Positions 26,301-37,963 of a stretch of 64,000 nucleotides of DNA are shown piece after piece (the first letter of the stretch is position 1; each line of letters opens with the position of its first letter). This DNA comes from Oikopleura dioica. Taxonomy: Eukaryota; Chordata; Appendicularia; Copelata; Oikopleuridae. The notes below the pieces were generated by a model that had not been told where the DNA came from, made no database searches, and saw only the letters and a program-made list of their open reading frames with translations. The position numbers and the translations under genes were made by a program. Where the stretch lies: contig OU015569.1 in NCBI GenBank assembly GCA_907165135.1, forward strand, positions 2,108,001 through 2,172,000, written 5' to 3'.

Positions 26301-28124
26301 ACACAAATGCCCAGAAAAGCGTCCTGATCCGACTCCAGTACCACTGCCGATCCGTCTTAGATCCCGGAAAATTAAAAACTATCGTGCCGGTGACCGAGGA
26401 AACATTTTGGACAAGCAATTTGTTTGGAATAGGTTTAGATCGATGCCAGTGAATATTCGCACCCCTGCAGATCAAGGGTTCTAAAAACGGGCGACCGTGT
26501 TTGACTGAAGACGCAGTTCCAAATACCGCATTGTTCATTCGTAAATGAAGGCGTTGTTTTAGTGATAATTGCGAATAAGGACCTTCGTCTTCTAGTTATC
26601 TCTAGTCAATCGTTTTTTGAACCTTTGCTCCAGATCAACACGCGACTGCCTGTGCGTTGAGTACCAATGAGAATCTCCTTATTGTTGGCAGTACCAACGG
26701 GGATGTTCTCATGTACGACACGAACACTGATCACAACCAGGCCGCTTACAATTGCTGTGAGAATGCGATCATTCATATTGGAGTGACCGAACGATTTGTG
26801 ACAACAACGCAGCGATACGGGTCGCATCCAACCACTCTTTGGTCGTTTCCCGATATGGACATTGTGAAGGATTTCGAAGACCCAGCGGTGATCTGGGGAG
26901 AATTCGCAAAGCACAGCAATCGATTGGCGCTTACTTGCGAGAAAGAATGCATTCTCTACGACGTGGAGACCGATAAGGTTAGACCTGATCTTAGACGTCA
27001 AATTCAACTTTATTTTAAGGCACTCTTGAACATTCCTTACATCGATTTGGGCTGTGGCTATGAGCAAAATAGGACCTTTTTTGGACCTGGTGACGATGTG
27101 TTCCTATCCGACGGATGCTTGTGGGATCTACGAAGTGGCAAAAAGATAACCCGATTCGACAAACTGAACCAGAACGTCTCGGGTATCTTTTGTTCCTCCT
27201 TAATTTTATTAATTAATATTTAGGTATCTTTCATCCGACCCAGCCACATGTCATCATCAGCTCTGAGATTTGGGATATAAGGATGGTGGATTCGAATAGA
27301 ATTCTAAAGCAGGTACCTGAGCTGCGTGGAATCTGGCCGCGATTCACGCCAAGAAGCGACGCCATGTTCGCAGCAAAGTGGTTTTCCGACATTGAAAACC
27401 AGGATATTTATGAGCTGGATAGCGTGATAAAGATTTATGACCCGATGGATTATGAGTGAGTTGATTATCATGTGACGGAAATTACAGCAACTTTAGGAAC
27501 TTGGGAACATGGAAGTTTGAGTCTAACAGATCGAAAATCCCACGGCGGAAAGTACTGGATTTTACAATGAACAAATCAGAAAGAATGGTGAATGTTTTGG
27601 AGTCAGATATGAGCAAGCACGTTCAGGTAGAGCTTCTTACTTTCTCAGTTTGTAATTTTGTGGATCAGACGAACTGCGTGAGCGCGCGATGGTACCAGAT
27701 TGGAATGTTGCAGGACGACGATGACGAAGAGTCCGACAATGCGAGCGACAACAGTGATAACGATTACGGCGGAATGGGTCGACGCCCACATAGAGACGAG
27801 ATGGATGACTTTACGGACGAAGAAGGATCGGATTATGAAATCTACGAAGGCCCACGGCTTGGGCTAGGACACCAGTCTCGGAGGTCAGTTTCTATTCGCG
27901 CTTCTACGCCACCGAGTCAACGGCCCAGCGACGTCCTGAACAGAGACACGCGCATCGTCAGTCTTCGTGAGAGTCCTCTGGATCCGGTGGTCAACGCCAT
28001 GCAGCAAGCTAATAGAGAGCGAGAAATTCAAGTACCGCCCTCAATCAATCGATCACCGTCTATTCCAGGCGTTATTCCAGATGATGGAGACGAAGATTGG
28101 GAAGGCAAGGGACAAACAGTTTAG
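23397..28124 (+). CDS. DCAF1: DDB1- and CUL4-associated factor 1 (VprBP)
   Basis: Substrate receptor of the CUL4-DDB1 ubiquitin ligase. Readable landmarks in order: helical/armadillo N-terminal half (LQYLTPMGEYFDQLPSFM, AVCLYYLAYNGDVMERF); a LisH motif (LVEAHLREAGLPQTAEML); the conserved SYFREQWHAKCKNPISSCP; WD40 propeller (AYNCCENAIIHIGV); two WDxR boxes for DDB1 binding (GCLWDLRSG and EIWDIRMVD); and an acidic tail ending at 28124. The main exons are 23397-23567, 23610 to about 23740, about 23750-25560 and 25600-26470, then several small ones. The joint near 23740 changes frame and is unresolved. A 163 bp interruption at 26471-26633 is flanked by an 8 bp repeat. A 42 bp GT-AG stretch near 27627-27668 is in frame and stop-free, but homology says it is an intron. 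Confidence 0.9.
26476..26630 (+). mobile_element. Small TIR-like insertion in a DCAF1 exon (introner-like)
   Basis: CAGATCAA occurs at 26468-26475 and again at 26631-26638. The 155 bp between starts GGGTTCTAAAAACG and ends CGTTTTTTGAACCTTTGCTC, an imperfect terminal inverted repeat (12 of 14 matches, offset by a few bases on the right). Deleting 163 bp restores PADQHATACALSTNEN, matching the human DCAF1 region before the WD40 domain. With the acceptor at CTCCAG the intron would be AT-AG. Confidence 0.7.
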
Positions 28125-28818
28125 CGATCTATACGAAAATTCGTATAATTATTAAAATAATTATTTTATCTCTTCGTCACGTAGAAATTAATAGTATCAA
28201 TTTGTTTACCCAAAGAAAGATATTGAAGAGGAACAAGGAGAGTCCGAAGGCAGTGCGTGATTCGCCAAGACAAGTCAACTGATATCTGTAATATTTCTAG
28301 AGTAAAACTCATTTAACATTTTTTCTTTAACACTGCCTCACATGCTTCAACTACAGAAAACGTCATTTTAACGTGTATTAGCCAGGCTTATTCGCAGCTT
28401 AATTGAATAATTCTGACACTTGAGCTGATAGAGTCAGAACAGAAAGTGCTTCTGAATCAGATTCAACCTTCTGATAGATAATATTTTTTGACAAGCGTTG
28501 CCAAAATTTCAACAGCCGTAATTTTGAGTACTCTCATGGCTTAAGTTTGTTTGGTTTTACGTCCTAATGACTGCTTCTTGAAATCGGCTAGATAAAAGTA
28601 TTTCGTCCGGAGCATCAAATTCTAGTGGCGAGGGTTCAACCTGTTCCTGTTTATTGAAGTCAAGGAAAAATATAAGAAATACAAACGGACACGGAAATAA
28701 GAAGAGATTTATCTTGATATTCTCTTCTCTCGTTGTTTTCTTTTTTTATAAAAATAAATGCATTTATTATAAAAATATCATAAATATAAAATAAAAGATC
28801 TGAAAGGGCAAACGCAGG
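28125..28818. other. Convergent spacer, possible minus-strand terminal exon
   Basis: Between the 3' ends of DCAF1 and RSPH10B. A/T-rich with several AATAAA-like words. On minus, an ATAAACAG acceptor is followed by an open stretch (about 28643-28559) encoding EQVEPSPLEFDAPDEILLSS and ending in a stop. It could be an alternative last exon of RSPH10B but cannot be proven. Confidence 0.35.
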
Positions 28819-31640
28819 TTAGGAGACTTCTGGTTGGTTTGTTTCGGACTTGAGGGAGATGAGCGAAAGCGACTGAATGTGCGATCTGACGTTGACGAGT
28901 TCAATGAGTTTGATGTCTTTCGGGTTGTTCCGCTTTTCTTCCATCTGGTGCATTATCAAGTCGACTTGTTCGAATTCTATCCAGGGCGCGAGTATTCTTT
29001 CTAAAATCGGGGTCAGCGATGCTGCATCTCTGAAACGGAATTACCGTTGAAGAAGTCGACAATTTCGGTCATCACACTCGCCGAGGAAATAAGAGATCGA
29101 GCGACTGAGTCGCCGGACTTGATTCGCTTTTCGGACATGTCCGATATCGTTTGCAGTAAGCTGCCGGACTTGGTTGGTCCGTTTGTTGTCGGCGTTTGCG
29201 TTGAATTGGAGATTGTTTTTTCTAGTTTGTTACTGGAGACGGAGGACATCGATTTCACGACGGTTGCGCTTCCCTCTTCCTCGTTGGGCATTGGGTTACC
29301 GTATTCGCCGGAGAGTCGGTTTGGCGGTTTAACTGTACATCTTCTGTTTTTAATTGGCTGCTGTTCTTGTTCGCGGGCTTAGAAAGACATTCATTTCATT
29401 CTGCGAAACTGGTTAAGTTCAAGCCCTTCCTGTGGGGTCTGCGTTACTATCTGGCGTGTCGAGTTGATTTCTCAATTGCTCTTCTGTTTCACTTTGATTG
29501 TCTTGTGACGAGCGACCTTCCTCTATCGTGGTGCGAGAAATCTCCGAGTCGATCTTTTCTTCCAGCGGCGGATCTGGGTTGATTCTGACTGATTTTTCGA
29601 CCGGTGCTACTGGTGGCGGTGCGATCTCGGGTTCTGGCTCTTCTGGCGGATTTCGCTCTTCTATGATAAGTCCGATCAGCGCATTTGCGAATTGAATAAA
29701 ACTGATTGTTCTGTCAATATCTTCTTCCATAACTGGATCGTCGCGACTAATGTTTCATTTGTATATCGATTTAAATCAGATAGTTTATGAACTTACCACA
29801 TGATTCTCACGCCTTGTGTTGGAGTGAACGGACTTTTGATTTTCTTCAGAAACTGAAGGAAATCTCTACCCGTCATTCCGTAATCATTTGCTGCCCAGAT
29901 CCGCGAAAGGCCTTCCCGCATTTTACAAATTTCTATTTTGTAAAGTTCTACGAAGAATTAAATAGATAATTTTTTAAAAGCTCGCCAACCTCTGTAAGGA
30001 GTTTTGACCGGCTTGAGGAGCATTCCGTCGAGTAAAAACTGAACTCCATCATCCAACTTTTGCTGCGGAAAGAGCACTCTAGCAGTATTGACCAAAAACC
30101 AAGCAAACTCGCGGAGCAGGAGAGGGCGCATAGGATCTTTGATGTTTTCGGAGTAGAAGCCTTCAATCGGGTTTAGCTTGACAATGCCGTAGTCGACGCA
30201 AAGCCGATCAAAGTGCATGAGTCGGAAGACGTTGTCCTCGGCATAGGTCGAATAGAGGTGGCGGATTTGGCCGATGTTTCGAATTATTCCAGCTTTTCCG
30301 GCAGCGAGGAGTTCTCCGAGAGTCGAGTCGAGCTGGCTTTCTGTGATAGAGTAAAATGTGTCGCCGTTGTCAAACTGATCGACTATTCTGTCATCCTAAA
30401 TTGTTCTTTAATCTTTCGGTAAAATATCTTGGAACAAACCTCAAATAAGATAGGCGCCTCTTTATAGCCATTAGTAGAGACGACTTCTGCTTCTCCCCAT
30501 TTCTTGTCTTCCTTCCATTCGCCATTATAATAAGATCCGTCCCCGTAAGTCATCGCGCCGATCCCATCTCGCTGACCGTTTTTCCAGCTGCCACTGTACT
30601 CTGCGTTTCTTGATCCGTGCCATTTTGCTGAACAAAAAAGCTCAAATTCAAGATCATCAATAAATATTGTTCAAACCTGTTCCTTCTCCATGCTGTATTC
30701 CATTTTGCCACTCGCCTTCGTAAGTTTGCTCTGCATCGACCCAGATCATCTTTCCTTGGCCGTGGCGTTTTCCATTTTTCCACTCTCCAACGTAAGAATC
30801 ATCGTTGCCCCAGTGTCTTTCGCCGAAGCCGTCGCAGAGGCCGTTTTTCCAGCTGCCTTCGTAGAAGCTTTTCTCGTTCCATTGGCAGCGTCCTTCCCCA
30901 TGTCTTTTTGAAAAAAAAGATTAAGATGGCGTTTCATGATGAATAAACTTACTTTTTGCCGGCTTTCCAGAAGCCATGATAAGTAATTTCGCCAAGGCGA
31001 AAGACACCTTCGCCGTGGCGATAACCGGCGGCAACTTCGCCTTCGTACTCGCCGCCGTCAGGGAAATAAATGCGCCCTGTGCCTTGAATCGAGCTCTGGA
31101 CAAAGTCGCCCTCATAGGTCCACCCATTCTCGAGCTTGAGTTTTCCCTTTCCGTGGGGTCTACCCATCACAACGTCGCCTTCGTACACCGCCCCAGAACG
31201 CAGAATCATCTGGCCGAATCCGTGCGGGATGGATCCTTCGCATGGGCCTGTCCAAGAAGAGACTATCAGATGAAGAAACTCATTGAGCGTGTCCGTCTTG
31301 AACGTATCTTCTTTCTGTACAAAATCATCTTTATTTTTTAAGTTAAATCGAAAGGTTGACTTACTGGGGGCTCCTCTTCAGGCTGTGCTTCTATTACTTC
31401 TGGTATTTCCTCGACAGGGGGCTCTTCTTCTTTTGGCGCTTCTTCTTTTTGCCTAGGTTTTTTCATTTTAATATCGTTTATTCTGAGAACTGCTGCTTTC
31501 CTTTCTATATCAAAACAACTTTTCTAGAAACGCAGCTCACTTCACGCTTCTACTTACGGCTCTTCCTCCTTCTTTGGCGGTGCAAGGGACTTCTTCCTAT
31601 CTTTAGGCATTTTTGTTTTAGAGGCGTTCCCTTTCCCCAT
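28819..31640 (-). CDS. RSPH10B: Radial spoke head 10 homologue (MORN-repeat protein)
   Basis: Axonemal radial-spoke component of motile cilia and sperm tails. It starts at MGKGNASKTK (31640), followed by a Glu/Pro/Lys-rich leader and then an array of MORN repeats of about 23 residues (YEGDVVMGRPHGKGKL, YEGDFVQSSIQGTGRI, YEGEVAAGYRHGEGVF, and several more to YNGEWKEDKKWGEAE). After the repeats comes a helical region (LMHFDRLCVDYGIVKLNP, LREFAWFLVNTARVLF, GRDFLQFLKKIKSPFTP), then a Pro/Glu-rich and Ser-rich tail ending at 28819. Most junctions are clear GT-AG, for example GTAAGT at 31370. The joint near 29030-29090 is uncertain. It lies 348 bp downstream of EIF2S2 on the same strand. Confidence 0.82.
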
Positions 31641-31987
31641 CTTTTCTGCTTTATCGTTGATTCTTCGGACAGTAGTACTCGGGTATTCTAGAAGGTGCAT
31701 TTTTAGTACTCGAATCTACCATTCAGTAATTTTTCTATTTTGAACATGTCCTGCTTGAAATGCGAAAGAAAGATAGAATACGGCCAACTGGTATTGCTCC
31801 ATTTTTATTTAGTTGACAATAAATAGAAAATAGCAGTTAATGCACATTATTTGCCTAGATTTGGAGTGAACGGTTGTTGAGTTACAGTTATTATCAATTT
31901 CGACCGCAGCAGTGTAAGGTATTTGCTACGTGATAAAGCCTAAACGGAGGAGGAAGCGGAACACCAGCGAGTTGCCGCGGCTGGCGA

Positions 31988-33024
31988 TTACTTTGGGGCG
32001 GCAGCAGCGGCCGCAGCTTTGATTCGGGCACGCTTGCCGACGACGGCTTGAAACCCCTTTGTGATGGCGACGACTGTACGCTCGCTAGAATCGAGTTTAA
32101 CAATTCAATATTCACCCGAGAACTTACGATTGACAAATGTCACATTTGACGAAGAAGAGTCGGTCGCGCTTTTCGAGACTGGTCTGGTACGATTTGCACG
32201 TCTTGCACTGGACGTACTCCTTACAGTACGCCTTGAGCACCTTCTCCATCGCCTTGTTGACGAATTTACCCTTGAGAATCAAACCACCGGACGCGTCCTG
32301 GTTTCCAGTAGTTCCCAACTCGGCGAAGATGTAAAGCAACAAGTGATCGGACTTTCTGTTCAATGCCCTAAAAAGAAATACGCTAGAAAACATGATAAAT
32401 CTTCACTTCTTACTTGGCGGTGGCGTCGAAATTGGAGAAAGCCGTCTTCTTGGTACCGATACGAGCGAGTTTTGGAGGAGGAACAACGAGCTTTTGAGAG
32501 CTCTCTCCAGAGGAGGGATTGTTCTTGTTGATGATAGCGTAAACGCGGTCCAAGAGCTCTTCGTAAAGGAAGCCGTCTCGGCCCATGTCTCGGTCGAGCC
32601 ATGGCCGCTCCGATTTCTGACCAGGCTCGGCGGTCTTTTCAAGTCCATCAGCCTAAAAATATGAATAACAGATAAATAAAGAAGCGTGTCTTACTGAAAG
32701 AGAAGCTCCAATGTCCAAGGCAGCTTTGTTCTTTTTCTTCTTCTTCTTGTCGAGACTGAGCTCGTCAAGATCTCCAACGAGATCTTCTTCTCCTTCTCCG
32801 AGGTCAAGAGTAACCTTCTTGCTCTTCTTCTTCTTTTTCAACGTCTCGTCGAACTTGGTGACATCGACGTTCGATCCATCCTCGCCACCGAAAAGGTCTT
32901 CGTTGGCTGCATCATCCAAGATCTTTCGCTGATCCGTGGTATCTTCGACATCAAGAGGAGCCGCAGTCTTCTTCTTCTTCTTTTTCTTGGTCAGGTCGAT
33001 ATCGGGCAACTCGGCGTCGGACAT
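31988..33024 (-). CDS. EIF2S2: Translation initiation factor eIF2 subunit beta
   Basis: Subunit of the eIF2 complex that delivers initiator tRNA. Four exons (33024-32695, 32652-32414, 32367-32128, 32084-31988) give 906 nt, 301 residues (human 333). The N-terminus carries three Lys-rich blocks that in the family bind eIF5 and eIF2B-epsilon. The core contains LLLYIFAELGTTGNQDASGG, and a C4 zinc finger (CKTCKS...CDIC) is followed by GFQAVVGKRA. An acceptor GATTTAG lies only 2 nt before the ATG, a strong trans-splicing signature. Confidence 0.95.
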
Positions 33025-34281
33025 CTCTAAATCAACAGATTATTAATTCAAGCGTAATCTACGCGTAAGGTTATTAAAATCGCCAGTTTAAAAACATGAA
33101 TTTCTCTGAAACACTAAAATTCCTAACGCTAAAGGGGATAATTGTGAGAATTTCTCATTCAAGAATCTTTCTTTTTATTTGATTGGGCTCGCGGTGCTAG
33201 TCCGCGCCAATAAGATCGGAGTTATTTCAACGCACCTCACTTTCGGAAATCCTTCTCAGAAGGACTCAGAAGGGTTAAAAAATTACCTAATGATTCTCCT
33301 TCACCCCAGTATCTGAATATTCCGTTGTATCGAATGGTAGATCGTTGTTTTATGCTGTAAGCGGCACAGTAATGCCATAGCATCGACATTATTATTAGCA
33401 AAAATTCTACATAAGTATCATTCGCCATTTTGAATCTTTTACTTTTTCGATGAAACTTTTTGATTGTTGTCTACTCCTCCCTTTCTTTATATAGGCTTTC
33501 ATTTCGTGAAATTTCTCGCCTGAAAGCAAGGAATCCTGATTGATTATCAACGATAATTTCTCATACAGTAATATCATTCAAGATCTTTCACAACGAAGAT
33601 ACAACTAGACCGATTGTTAGAACCAATTTGAAGGCATAATTTAAAGTTCATTGCACCGACAAAAAGCACACAGAGTGGACTGTCTGCGCCGGGTTAATGA
33701 GATCGACGAAAATATCGATCGCTGCATTTTTCTCTGCAGTTGCGAAAGGCGTCTTCAGATCGATCGGCAGCGACATTTCCCGGCTTCAAAAGCTCATTTA
33801 TAAGGGTTTAAAATCGGGGATGATCATTTTTAAAGAGAAAATTGTCTACTACAGCCGAACCGTCGTACATGGACCGTGTACAGATAACTTGAGCAATTTT
33901 GCAGAGCTGCTTTTATGGGTGACTTAAAACATCGAGTATCATCCTTCTCAGCCCTTTTTTAGATAGCTCTTATCTACATGCTCATTGCTGGAGTACTCGG
34001 TATGCAAAAACAGGTAGCTCAAAGTCTTTATCACAAATCTACTTCTTCTCAAGGGGCGAAAATCAACGAAGACTCGCCGAGAGGCGAAACAACTCGCACA
34101 TACTGTCCAAGAAACTCGAGAAAAACTGCTGAAAATATAACCACAACGAACAAGAGAACACTCTGAAACACATTTGGTTTTTCGAAAGTTTTATTGTAAA
34201 ATAGTGTGATCAGTTTCAATTAATATTTAATTATCCGTTGAAAAAATGTATCAGGGCAGTGAAAAATCGCCATTGATGTGC
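33025..34281. other. Intergenic, possible short minus-strand gene
   Basis: On minus, a TATATAAAG box near 33495 is followed by an ATG at 33428 and a 63-codon ORF (MANDTYVEFLLIIMSMLWHY...) with a hydrophobic start. The spacing fits a TATA promoter, but no homology is recognised. Two short plus ORFs (33697-33927, 33978-34166) have no support. Confidence 0.3.
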
Positions 34282-35273
34282 TCAGTCTATTATGATGGGT
34301 TCTTGTTTAACATCAGCTCCACTAAAAATGATATGAACAGACTCAGGTTGAGTCACCCAAGAAAATACTTACGGTTCTTGCGGTGGAGTTCCTCGACCTT
34401 CGGTTCCACCATTTTGAACAGCTTGAGGACCTGGCGTTTCCTAAAAGATATCTTGGGAAGGAAACGAACACATTTGACGTACCCGAACACAAGTATGTTC
34501 ATCTGGAAATTGTTCGACAATCTTGTAGTTGGAGATTTGATCGATCTCCTCTTTGTCGGTATTCAGCTTTCGTTTTTTGCGATTATAAACATCGTCGGTG
34601 GTGAGAATCATATCATTCGGCTTCTCGATCGAAAGCCGATACTTTCCCGGGCACAGTTTTCCTTTGGTTGTCGGGCGACTAAATTTTTTATAATACCTAA
34701 TTTAGTACTAGAATATATTTACCCGTCACAATTGACTCGGAATGTGTCGTCCAAGCGGATATTGTCTTTGAGATAGTACCAACACTCTGTTACGCCATCG
34801 GTGATGAGAAATTTTCGAGTCGCGGCACCTCTTTCCTCGATCTTCAGAATCTTTGGCAAATCGAGCAGCGATTGCCAATGGGTAACGTCATTTCCATCTA
34901 AATGATAGTCAATTAATAGAGAAGTAACGCACATCTTTTACTTACGATTTTGATTCGATCCCTGCGGACGGGTGGAGGACGGAATCGGAGACAATGGAGG
35001 AGGCGTGATCGAAGTCCGCGGAACGGCATCAGCACGGCCGTTGTATGAAGTCGATGATCCAAAATAAGTGGCGTGAACTTCGTTCCTTGAAGTTTCACTG
35101 ATGTCAACTACTTTCAAGTAGTTTCGAAGTACTTGGAATTCCACTTTCACCGTCTCAGGGTCCGTCCGGTCCTGCACTTTCTCTTCGATCTCTTGTATTT
35201 TCTGCCAGATGAGTGGCCACATGGTGCATTCTCGCATCTTTCTCGTTAGCTCTTGATCTTTTGCTTTTTCCAT
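34282..35273 (-). CDS. Unrecognised protein with C-terminal SUMO-type motif
   Basis: Five exons from MEKAKDQELTRKM (35273) to a stop at 34282, all with clear GT-AG introns of about 45-55 bp. The N-terminal third is helical (MWPLIWQKIQEIEEKVQD), followed by a Ser/Pro-rich linker. Then comes a compact region containing RKFLITDGVTECWYYLKD and LCPGKYRLSIEKP, whose TDG-turn is reminiscent of OB-folds such as RMI1 and TDRD3, a weak resemblance only. The tail DVKQEPIIID contains a psi-K-x-E sumoylation consensus. Probably nuclear; the function is unknown. Confidence 0.65.
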
Positions 35274-35877
35274 TTTTGAAAATTTTGGAAAATTGTGGAA
35301 ATCGAATTTGATTTCAAAAGAGTGAAAGAGAAAGAAGATATGAATTGCGAATCTATCGCGCTATTCGAATCTATCCTGTGGGTCGGATGATAGGAATTTT
35401 CGATAATGCTGGCGTAGGGCCGCAATCAAAGGCCCCGCTATCTCGTCACAAATAAGCACAGGGTGTAGAGAGTTGACTGGAAAAGAAAAGAGAGAAAAAC
35501 CTCCGTTCTTTCTAGATTCTACCATGACGTGACAACGCGGTGATGATGCGCGCTCGGAACCCTACATTTCTAGATTTTGCTTTGCTACCCCAAATGGGGG
35601 CCAAGCTACCAGATGAGTGTGCGTCATCTCTGCGTTGTCACGTGATCATTTTCCGAAATTAAAAAAAACCGGTGACAAGCTTTATTAGAAGGATGGGCAC
35701 ATTTTACCCACAATAAAAGGGGAGCCCTCTTGGCATAAAAGAATGGATGGAAAGACAGTCTAATCCATTTAGCAAGAAACGAGTTGCCCTGTAACGAAAA
35801 AAATATAACGACAACAAACAAGAAAACAGTAGAAGTTTTTATTTATTGTGTATTAGCGATTCACGAGCATGGAATTT

Positions 35878-36282
35878 CTATTTTGCTTTATTTCTGGCAG
35901 AGCGGCGGAGTTTTTGTCCAGCACCAAAAAGTCGTCGTGGACTCATTTTGTAATTCTCGTCCGACGCTTCTTTCAATGGTGTTCGTCCAACGATACTTCG
36001 TTCTAAGCTGTCGCCGGCGCTGACGTGTCCACTGTCATCAAGTGACTTCTCCTCTTCGATTTTTGGCGAAGCTGCCAGCAACTGATTTAGGCTTATTGCC
36101 TTCTTCGCAATCGGCCTTTCTTCTATTTCTTTAGGAACTGGTGTTTTTCCGCTAGAATTCTCATAAATTTACTAAAATAGCAAAATAACCAACCTTTGGC
36201 CACTTTTGAGTAATTTCTTCAAGTCGAGCTCTCTGTTGACATCCGGCGTTTCTGTGTTTCTTCCGGATCTAGTTTTTGGCAT
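35878..36282 (-). CDS. Small basic unrecognised protein
   Basis: Two exons (36282 to about 36193, then about 36150-35878) separated by a GTTGGT...TTCTAG intron. The product is about 120 residues, starting MPKTRSGRNTETPDVNREL and ending FGAGQKLRRSARNKAK. Charged and low in hydrophobics, so probably disordered, with a basic C-terminus. SPRRLFG and TPLKEAS are possible CDK sites. A cell-cycle or chromatin role would be speculation. Confidence 0.55.
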
Positions 36283-36761
36283 TTTCAAGGTTTTCGCAAA
36301 TGAAGGCCTGCATAAAAATGAGGTAACTTAGCAAAAAGAAAGGCGCAATGGGGCCACCAAATAACCGTTGGCGGTGATTTAGTCATCAGATAAAGGTGGA
36401 ATTGAGTCGATGAGATCGTCAACGCTTTTTTGGAAAATTATCTTTCATTTCTATATTTTAGGATACAACTTTACAAATAGGGATGTCGAGCACAATGGCC
36501 CGACCTACTCCCGCATGAGGGCGCAGGGTGCGCGGAGGACTCTGAGTCCTCCGAACTACGCGAGTCCAGGGAGAACTGATGAGTTGGCGGTAAACCCTAA
36601 ATACGCTAAGCGAGCGTAACACCTGGGAGTGAGGGCAGCAGGGGCGGGCGGGATATTTTTGTTCTACCCATGCTAGTATCAATTCTAGAGGCGAATAGGA
36701 GTGATGGCTTTGTTTCTATGGGACTTATATATATCAGAAGAAAGCTCTTCGCACACAGAAC

Positions 36762-36893
36762 ATGGATTTTACGGAATTAAAAGACAAAGTTAATGGTATT
36801 CCTAAAGATGGGGGAACCAAAGATAAACCTATCATTTTTCACATCGGCAAAACCAGAAAGCTACGCTTTTTATCTGCAGTAAGGAGAGAAGAT
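36762..36893 (+). CDS. Possible short gene behind a TATA box
   Basis: TATATATA at about 36726-36733 precedes an ATG at 36762 by 30 nt. The ORF MDFTELKDKVNGIPKDGG... runs 44 codons; a GTAAGG donor near 36880 could extend it by splicing. No family is recognised. Listed because promoter spacing and composition look non-random; it may be spurious. Confidence 0.3.
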
Positions 36894-37222
36894 TGAAGGA
36901 AAATACCAGAGGTTCCGGATGCGAATAAGGCACTTTCTCCTCTTTTACTTTTCCTGTAACTTCCCACTAATTTTCCACAAGTAGGTGTTTTTGACTCTTT
37001 ATTTAGATTCAGCGCAAAATTTCACTCTAGAAAAGTCTTCCTTGTTTATAAATAGCTTCATAAAAATGTGCGCGAAAAATCACTCTAGTGAAATTTAGCT
37101 CCTAAGGGGGGTACTACGCCGTCAGAACTGATGGCGGTGTTTGAACAGAGATTGACACACTTCACGCTGGGATTAGGCGGCTTCGCGCTCCCTTCCTTAC
37201 TTGCTCACCCGCTGAGTAATTC

Positions 37223-37792
37223 GGGTGCGCGTCGTTTGCTACGGTTTGGGGGGTTTGCGTATATTTCTACGATGCGTATATTTCTACGGTGCGTATATTT
37301 CTACGGTCAAAAATGAATCATAGGGACCGTAGCAATTGACGCACAGTTTAGGGTGGGCAAAAAGCCGGGTCGGTTTTGTCGGTTATTAATAAATTAAAAG
37401 AATTTAAAGCTATCTAAGTCGGTCGGAACGAGTGTCTGGCCGGTTTTCCCTTAAAAAAAGATGAAATTCATCATGAATAAGTATCATACTTTGACAATGC
37501 TTATTCCACCAAGGTTTAAAATTATTTTCCTTCATATTGTTTTCATTTTTGTAAGGGAAAACCGACCAGACACTCGTTCCGACCGACTTAGATAGGCTAG
37601 ATAGCTTTAAATTCTTTTAATTCTATTAATAACCGACAAAACCGACCCGGCTTTTTGCCCACCCTAAACTGTGCGTCAATTGCTACGGTCCCTATGACTC
37701 ATTTTTGACCGTAGAAATATACGCACCGTAGAAATATACGCATCGTAGAAATATACGCAAACCCCCCAAACCGTAGCAAACGACGCGCACCC
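37223..37792. mobile_element. Foldback MITE with 9 bp target duplication (Mutator-like)
   Basis: The left end GGGTGCGCGTCGTTTGCTAC matches the reverse complement of the right end over the whole of both arms, about 240 bp each with very few mismatches, around a loop near 37457-37551. GAGTAATTC occurs immediately outside both ends (37214-37222 and 37793-37801). A 9 bp duplication with long inverted repeats is characteristic of Mutator-like elements. Each arm contains three tandem copies of a GCGTATATTTCTACG unit. No ORF for a transposase. Confidence 0.9.
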
Positions 37793-37963
37793 GAGTAATT
37801 CATGGAGGTTCTCCTCTACGCTCCTCTGCGCACTCTCCTCCGGCGCCATGCTCAGAGCGCTCTTCAACCTCTTTTCCGCTCTTCCACCTCTTTTTCGCGC
37901 GCCCTCTTGCGGATGGAGGTCGGGCCATTATGCTTTTACCCCACAAATAGGCTTTATTCACGC

